A stretch of DNA of 9,398 nucleotides. Origin: Burkholderiaceae bacterium. GTDB lineage: Bacteria; Pseudomonadota; Gammaproteobacteria; Burkholderiales; Burkholderiaceae. Under the pieces are notes generated by a model. That model ran no database searches. It was not told the origin of the DNA and saw only the letters and a list, made by a program, of their open reading frames with translations. Shown one piece after another: positions 6,929-9,398 of this stretch (position 1 is its first letter; each line of letters opens with the position of its first letter). The translations under genes were made by a program, and so were the position numbers. The stretch is taken from contig CANGWT010000057.1 in assembly GCA_947457745.1 (NCBI GenBank), positions 1 to 9,398 on the forward strand, read 5' to 3'.

Positions 6929-7987
6929 TTAGTGATATTGCTTTTGCAGCCAGTCACGATAAGAGCCGCTGACAACACCCTCAACCCATACTGGATTATC
7001 CAAATACCATTGCACCGTCTTACGAATCCCGGTATCAAAAGTCTCTGTAGGACGCCAGCCTAATTCACGCTCAATCTTGCTTGCGTCAATCGCATAGCGA
7101 CGATCATGCCCAGGGCGATCCGCAACAAACGTAATCTGCTCTGCATATGACTTGCCATCACTACGGGGCTTTAGCTCATCCAAAATATGACAAATCGTTT
7201 TGACTACATCGATATTGGCTTTTTCATTCCAACCACCAATGTTATAGGTTTCACCTAGCTTGCCTTTTGCTAACACTTCGCAAATTGCCGAACAATGATC
7301 ACCAACATATAACCAATCTCGAATTTGCTGACCATCACCATAAATTGGCAAAGGCTTTCCATTTAGCGCATTGAGAAGAACTAATGGAATGAGTTTTTCA
7401 GGAAAGTGATAAGGGCCATAGTTATTGGAGCAATTGGTAGTTACTACTGGAAATTGATAGGTGTGGAACCAGGCGCGGACTAAATGATCCGAGGCTGCTT
7501 TTGATGCTGAGTAGGGGCTATTCGGCTCATAGGAATTAAGCTCCGTAAAAGCAGGATCGCTTAATGAAAGAGTACCATAAACCTCATCAGTAGAAACATG
7601 ATGAAAGCGAAACCGTTCTTTTTCAGTACCTTCTAGCCCACCCCAATATTCTCTTGCGCACTCCAATAAATTGAATGTGCCAAGGATATTTGTTTGGACA
7701 AATTCAGCGGGGCCATGAATCGAGCGATCTACATGGCTCTCTGCCGCAAAATTGATAATTGCCCTAGGCCGATACTTTTTCAGCAGTGCAGCAACCAAAT
7801 CCTGATCGCCAATTTCCCCATGTACAAAAACATGACGCTCATCGTCTTTCAAAGAGTCTAGGGTTGCGAGATTGCCTGCATAAGTCAATTTATCTAAATT
7901 AACAATACCTTCTGCAGCTGAATTTGATAACCAATTCAGAACAAAATTCCCGCCAATAAAGCCAGCACCGCCAGTAACTAAAATCAT
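6929..7987 (-). CDS. rfbB: dTDP-glucose 4,6-dehydratase
   Basis: Second step of dTDP-L-rhamnose synthesis: NAD+-dependent conversion of dTDP-glucose to dTDP-4-keto-6-deoxy-glucose. The 352-residue protein is the usual length. It shows TGGAGFIG (5-12), the AAESHVDRSI block (81-90), the catalytic STDEVYG (132-138, with T133, D134, E135), the Y159/K163 pair in SPYSASKAASDH, NNYGPYHFPEKLIP (188-201) and RPGHDRRYAID (291-301), all diagnostic of RmlB. Its ATG (7987) overlaps the TGA of the upstream GT10 gene as ATGA. An AGGA lies 11 bases upstream, rather far, so reinitiation by ribosomes leaving the glycosyltransferase gene is likely. Confidence 0.98.
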   Translation of the reverse strand: MILVTGGAGFIGGNFVLNWLSNSAAEGIVNLDKLTYAGNLATLDSLKDDERHVFVHGEIGDQDLVAALLKKYRPRAIINFAAESHVDRSIHGPAEFVQTNILGTFNLLECAREYWGGLEGTEKERFRFHHVSTDEVYGTLSLSDPAFTELNSYEPNSPYSASKAASDHLVRAWFHTYQFPVVTTNCSNNYGPYHFPEKLIPLVLLNALNGKPLPIYGDGQQIRDWLYVGDHCSAICEVLAKGKLGETYNIGGWNEKANIDVVKTICHILDELKPRSDGKSYAEQITFVADRPGHDRRYAIDASKIERELGWRPTETFDTGIRKTVQWYLDNPVWVEGVVSGSYRDWLQKQYH

Positions 7988-9033
7988 GATTGAATGGGTC
8001 CTAATATTGCCTCTGCAAACGCCTGAGAACTATACGGCATAAAGGCTGGAGATGCCAAAAATTGCTTTCCAGCATCCTGATAAGCTAAGAATTCTGCCTC
8101 TGTCATCTGATGAAGAAACTGATTGAGAGCGGCATAGGGGTCAGGTTTTTGTAAAAAAAGACGGAAATCAATAAAACAATTCTTGGGTATCAGGCTCTCG
8201 ATATGCGGCTCACCCCAATAGATGGGCACGCAACCCGCAAACAAACAATCGAATAATTTCTCAGTAATGTATCCCCGGATATCTTTAGCATTTTCAAAAC
8301 AAATGCTAAAGCGAGTATGTGACAACACCTCAAACTTTGTTTTGGCTGGCCCCCGATAACTGGGAAATACTGGCTTGCCGAAAAGGAAAGGCAAAACCTT
8401 CTCTAATCTGTAGCGCAACCTACCGATGCTTCCTAAGCGCTTTTGCGGTACGAGCCAACCATTTCCAAATAAAACAAAATCATTTGGGGCGTGGGTTTCA
8501 AACCAACGAATCGCCTTAACCCTCTCTGAATACAACTCTCTCACATCAGGCAAATTCGCATGTCTATTACTAGCAATTAATGTGCAGAAAAAATTGCGCT
8601 GAGAAAATCCAGTACTCACAACTTCATTAACCTTGTAACCCGTTGGTGGCGTATTTGGATAACAAATTGGAAATTTGGGAGGCAATCCTTTGGAATTCAA
8701 CAGAACCTGATCCCAGGTATAAATTCCATCAAATTGCTTGAGATACTCTGAATCACCATTAATAGGTACCGTCAACTCAGTCTCAAAGCGGATCAGGAAA
8801 TTTTTGCAGTCCTTTATTGGGATAAGGGGAACTGACTCAAGATATAGCGTGAAATCAGGTCTTAGACCTTTTAGGGTAAGCACATCAAGGGTATGCAGCT
8901 CAATTCCACGCGCAAGCGCAACTGACCTCAAAACCCGAAAAGGCTCAAGGCAGTCATCTCTATTTCTAGGGCTGTGAGGGTTAAATAGATCATCTTGACC
9001 TTCCCCCCATCCGACGATCCCTCCAACTAACAT
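7984..9033 (-). CDS. Glycosyltransferase family 10 (alpha-1,3/4-fucosyltransferase-like)
   Basis: Predicted cytoplasmic or membrane-associated transferase moving fucose from GDP-fucose onto a glycan. From ATG 9033 it has 349 residues. The C-terminal half carries the GT10 signature: FSICFENAKDIRGYITEK followed by LFDCLFAGCVPIYWG (about residues 242-274), with the Glu/Lys pair of TEK at 258/259. The N-terminal half has NRDDCLEPFRVLR (24-36) and RFETELTVPI (82-91), as in bacterial members. A TTG at 9126 would add 31 residues but would overlap the divergent GT11 gene at 9103 and a TATAAT at 9092-9097, so ATG 9033 is chosen; its Shine-Dalgarno is weak. It leads the operon and overlaps rfbB by 4 bases. 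Odd points are a G6 tract near the start and a T TTT TTA heptamer near the 3' end. Donor and acceptor are inferred from family only. Confidence 0.88.
   Translation of the reverse strand: MLVGGIVGWGEGQDDLFNPHSPRNRDDCLEPFRVLRSVALARGIELHTLDVLTLKGLRPDFTLYLESVPLIPIKDCKNFLIRFETELTVPINGDSEYLKQFDGIYTWDQVLLNSKGLPPKFPICYPNTPPTGYKVNEVVSTGFSQRNFFCTLIASNRHANLPDVRELYSERVKAIRWFETHAPNDFVLFGNGWLVPQKRLGSIGRLRYRLEKVLPFLFGKPVFPSYRGPAKTKFEVLSHTRFSICFENAKDIRGYITEKLFDCLFAGCVPIYWGEPHIESLIPKNCFIDFRLFLQKPDPYAALNQFLHQMTEAEFLAYQDAGKQFLASPAFMPYSSQAFAEAILGPIQS
8153..8159 (-). other. In-frame T TTT TTA heptamer in the GT10 gene
   Basis: On the coding strand the codons CTT TTT TTA place seven T then A in the X XXY YYZ phase used by -1 ribosomal frameshift sites. 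A -1 slip would add three codons (ACA AAA ACC) and then hit TGA, removing about 55 C-terminal residues that lie after the conserved donor-binding block. Whether slippage occurs cannot be seen from the sequence. Confidence 0.3.
9003..9008 (-). repeat. G6 homopolymer near the start of the GT10 gene
   Basis: Six G on the coding strand span the codons TGG GGG GAA, about residues 9-11 from ATG 9033. It is a short tract at a position where slippage would inactivate the gene. Confidence 0.4.
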
Positions 9034-9102
9034 AAGTAGCCGTTCATTCAGGTTGATTGCTGGGACGAGTAATACGCTTGTTAATGTTCTAATTATAGGG
9101 TT
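9034..9102. promoter_or_regulatory. Divergent GT10/GT11 spacer
   Basis: Only 69 bases separate the two preferred divergent start codons. It should hold regulatory signals for the leftward GT10-rfbBDAC-waaC operon and the rightward GT11 gene. A perfect -10-like hexamer for the leftward direction lies at 9092-9097; no convincing -35 was found for either direction. Confidence 0.45.
9092..9097 (-). promoter_or_regulatory. Possible -10 element for the GT10-rfb-waaC operon
   Basis: TATAAT on the minus strand lies 58 bases before the GT10 ATG at 9033. It would give a leader of roughly 50 bases. There is no TTGACA-like element at 16-18 bases upstream, so it is only a candidate. Confidence 0.3.
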
Positions 9103-9398
9103 ATGGCCATTTACTCCTATCTTCAAGGAGGCCTAGGCAATCAGTTATTTCAATATGCGATTGCTAGAGCCTTATCTGAGCGCTACCAGGTGGATTTTGC
9201 GTTAGATCGCTCCTGGTTTGCAATCCCCCAAGATGGCGTCACCCCTCGGCAATTCCAGCTTGAATTACTAAATATCCCAGAGATCAGTTATTTCAATAGC
9301 CCCTTCCCCAAGAAACCCAGTCGACTTCAGCGATTTCTTCAAAATACCATTTCAAGCTGCCCAATCATTCATTATCAAAAGAATGCGTTTGACTTTGA
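9103..9398 (+). CDS. Glycosyltransferase family 11 (alpha-1,2-fucosyltransferase-like), N-terminal part
   Basis: I translated an open frame of 98 codons from ATG 9103 to the window edge, with no stop. The product starts MAIYSYLQGGLGNQLFQYA, and GGLGNQLFQYA (residues 9-19) is the N-terminal GDP-binding hallmark of GT11 alpha-1,2-fucosyltransferases (for example H. pylori FutC and several E. coli O-antigen enzymes). In that family it also lies about 8 residues from the start. The following ALSERYQVDFALDRSWF and FQLELLNIP also fit the family pattern. The catalytic HxRRGDY-type motif would lie beyond the window. The frame has a stop at 9082-9084, so ATG 9103 is the only good start; an AGGG sits just 2 bases upstream, which is close. 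It diverges from the GT10 gene. Donor and linkage are inferred from family membership. Confidence 0.85.
   Translation, partial: MAIYSYLQGGLGNQLFQYAIARALSERYQVDFALDRSWFAIPQDGVTPRQFQLELLNIPEISYFNSPFPKKPSRLQRFLQNTISSCPIIHYQKNAFDF

Noticed and set aside
8738..8977. Plus-strand open frame of 79 codons inside the GT10 gene
   Set aside because: It is antisense to the conserved N-terminal part of the glycosyltransferase and has no recognisable features.
7984..9398. Horizontal transfer of the fucosyltransferase-like pair
   Set aside because: O-antigen regions often exchange genes, but I see no insertion sequence, repeat or striking composition change here, and I cannot compute codon bias reliably by eye.

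Overview
The window looks like part of a chromosomal cell-envelope and surface-polysaccharide region from a Gram-negative bacterium. TolC, heptosyltransferase I (LPS inner core) and the complete dTDP-L-rhamnose set imply an LPS-bearing outer membrane. By feel, the protein sequences and moderate base composition resemble a Burkholderiales betaproteobacterium such as Polynucleobacter. That assignment is inference from memory; no search was run.

Layout. Bases 1-1656, read leftward, hold three closely spaced genes: uppP (undecaprenyl-diphosphatase), a DUF2721-type membrane protein, and the 5' part of a UDP-glucose 6-dehydrogenase gene that leaves the window. A 120-base divergent spacer (1657-1776) separates uppP from a rightward tolC-family gene (1777-3393). 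The tolC gene meets the leftward waaC gene tail to tail with a 12-base overlap. From about 9033 down to 3382, six leftward genes form an apparent operon: GT10 fucosyltransferase-like gene, rfbB, rfbD, rfbA, rfbC, waaC. Junctions are a 4-base overlap, then gaps of 24, 9, 1 and 12 bases. At the right edge a second glycosyltransferase, of the GT11 alpha-1,2-fucosyltransferase type, starts at 9103 on the plus strand and runs out of the window.

How it fits together. RfbA, RfbB, RfbC and RfbD convert glucose-1-phosphate and dTTP to dTDP-L-rhamnose. WaaC adds the first heptose to Kdo2-lipid A. Ugd supplies UDP-glucuronate. UppP recycles the undecaprenyl carrier used for O-antigen and peptidoglycan. 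The divergent GT10/GT11 pair suggests that the finished surface glycan is decorated with fucose, or another 6-deoxyhexose, by enzymes of the families that make Lewis- and H-type epitopes in Helicobacter. No GDP-fucose biosynthesis gene is visible here.

The most interesting points are the divergent fucosyltransferase-like pair and two slippage-prone sequences inside the GT10 gene: a G6 tract just after the start, and an in-frame T TTT TTA heptamer near the 3' end. The convergent tolC/waaC overlap is a smaller curiosity. No RNA gene, insertion sequence, CRISPR array or phage feature was seen.
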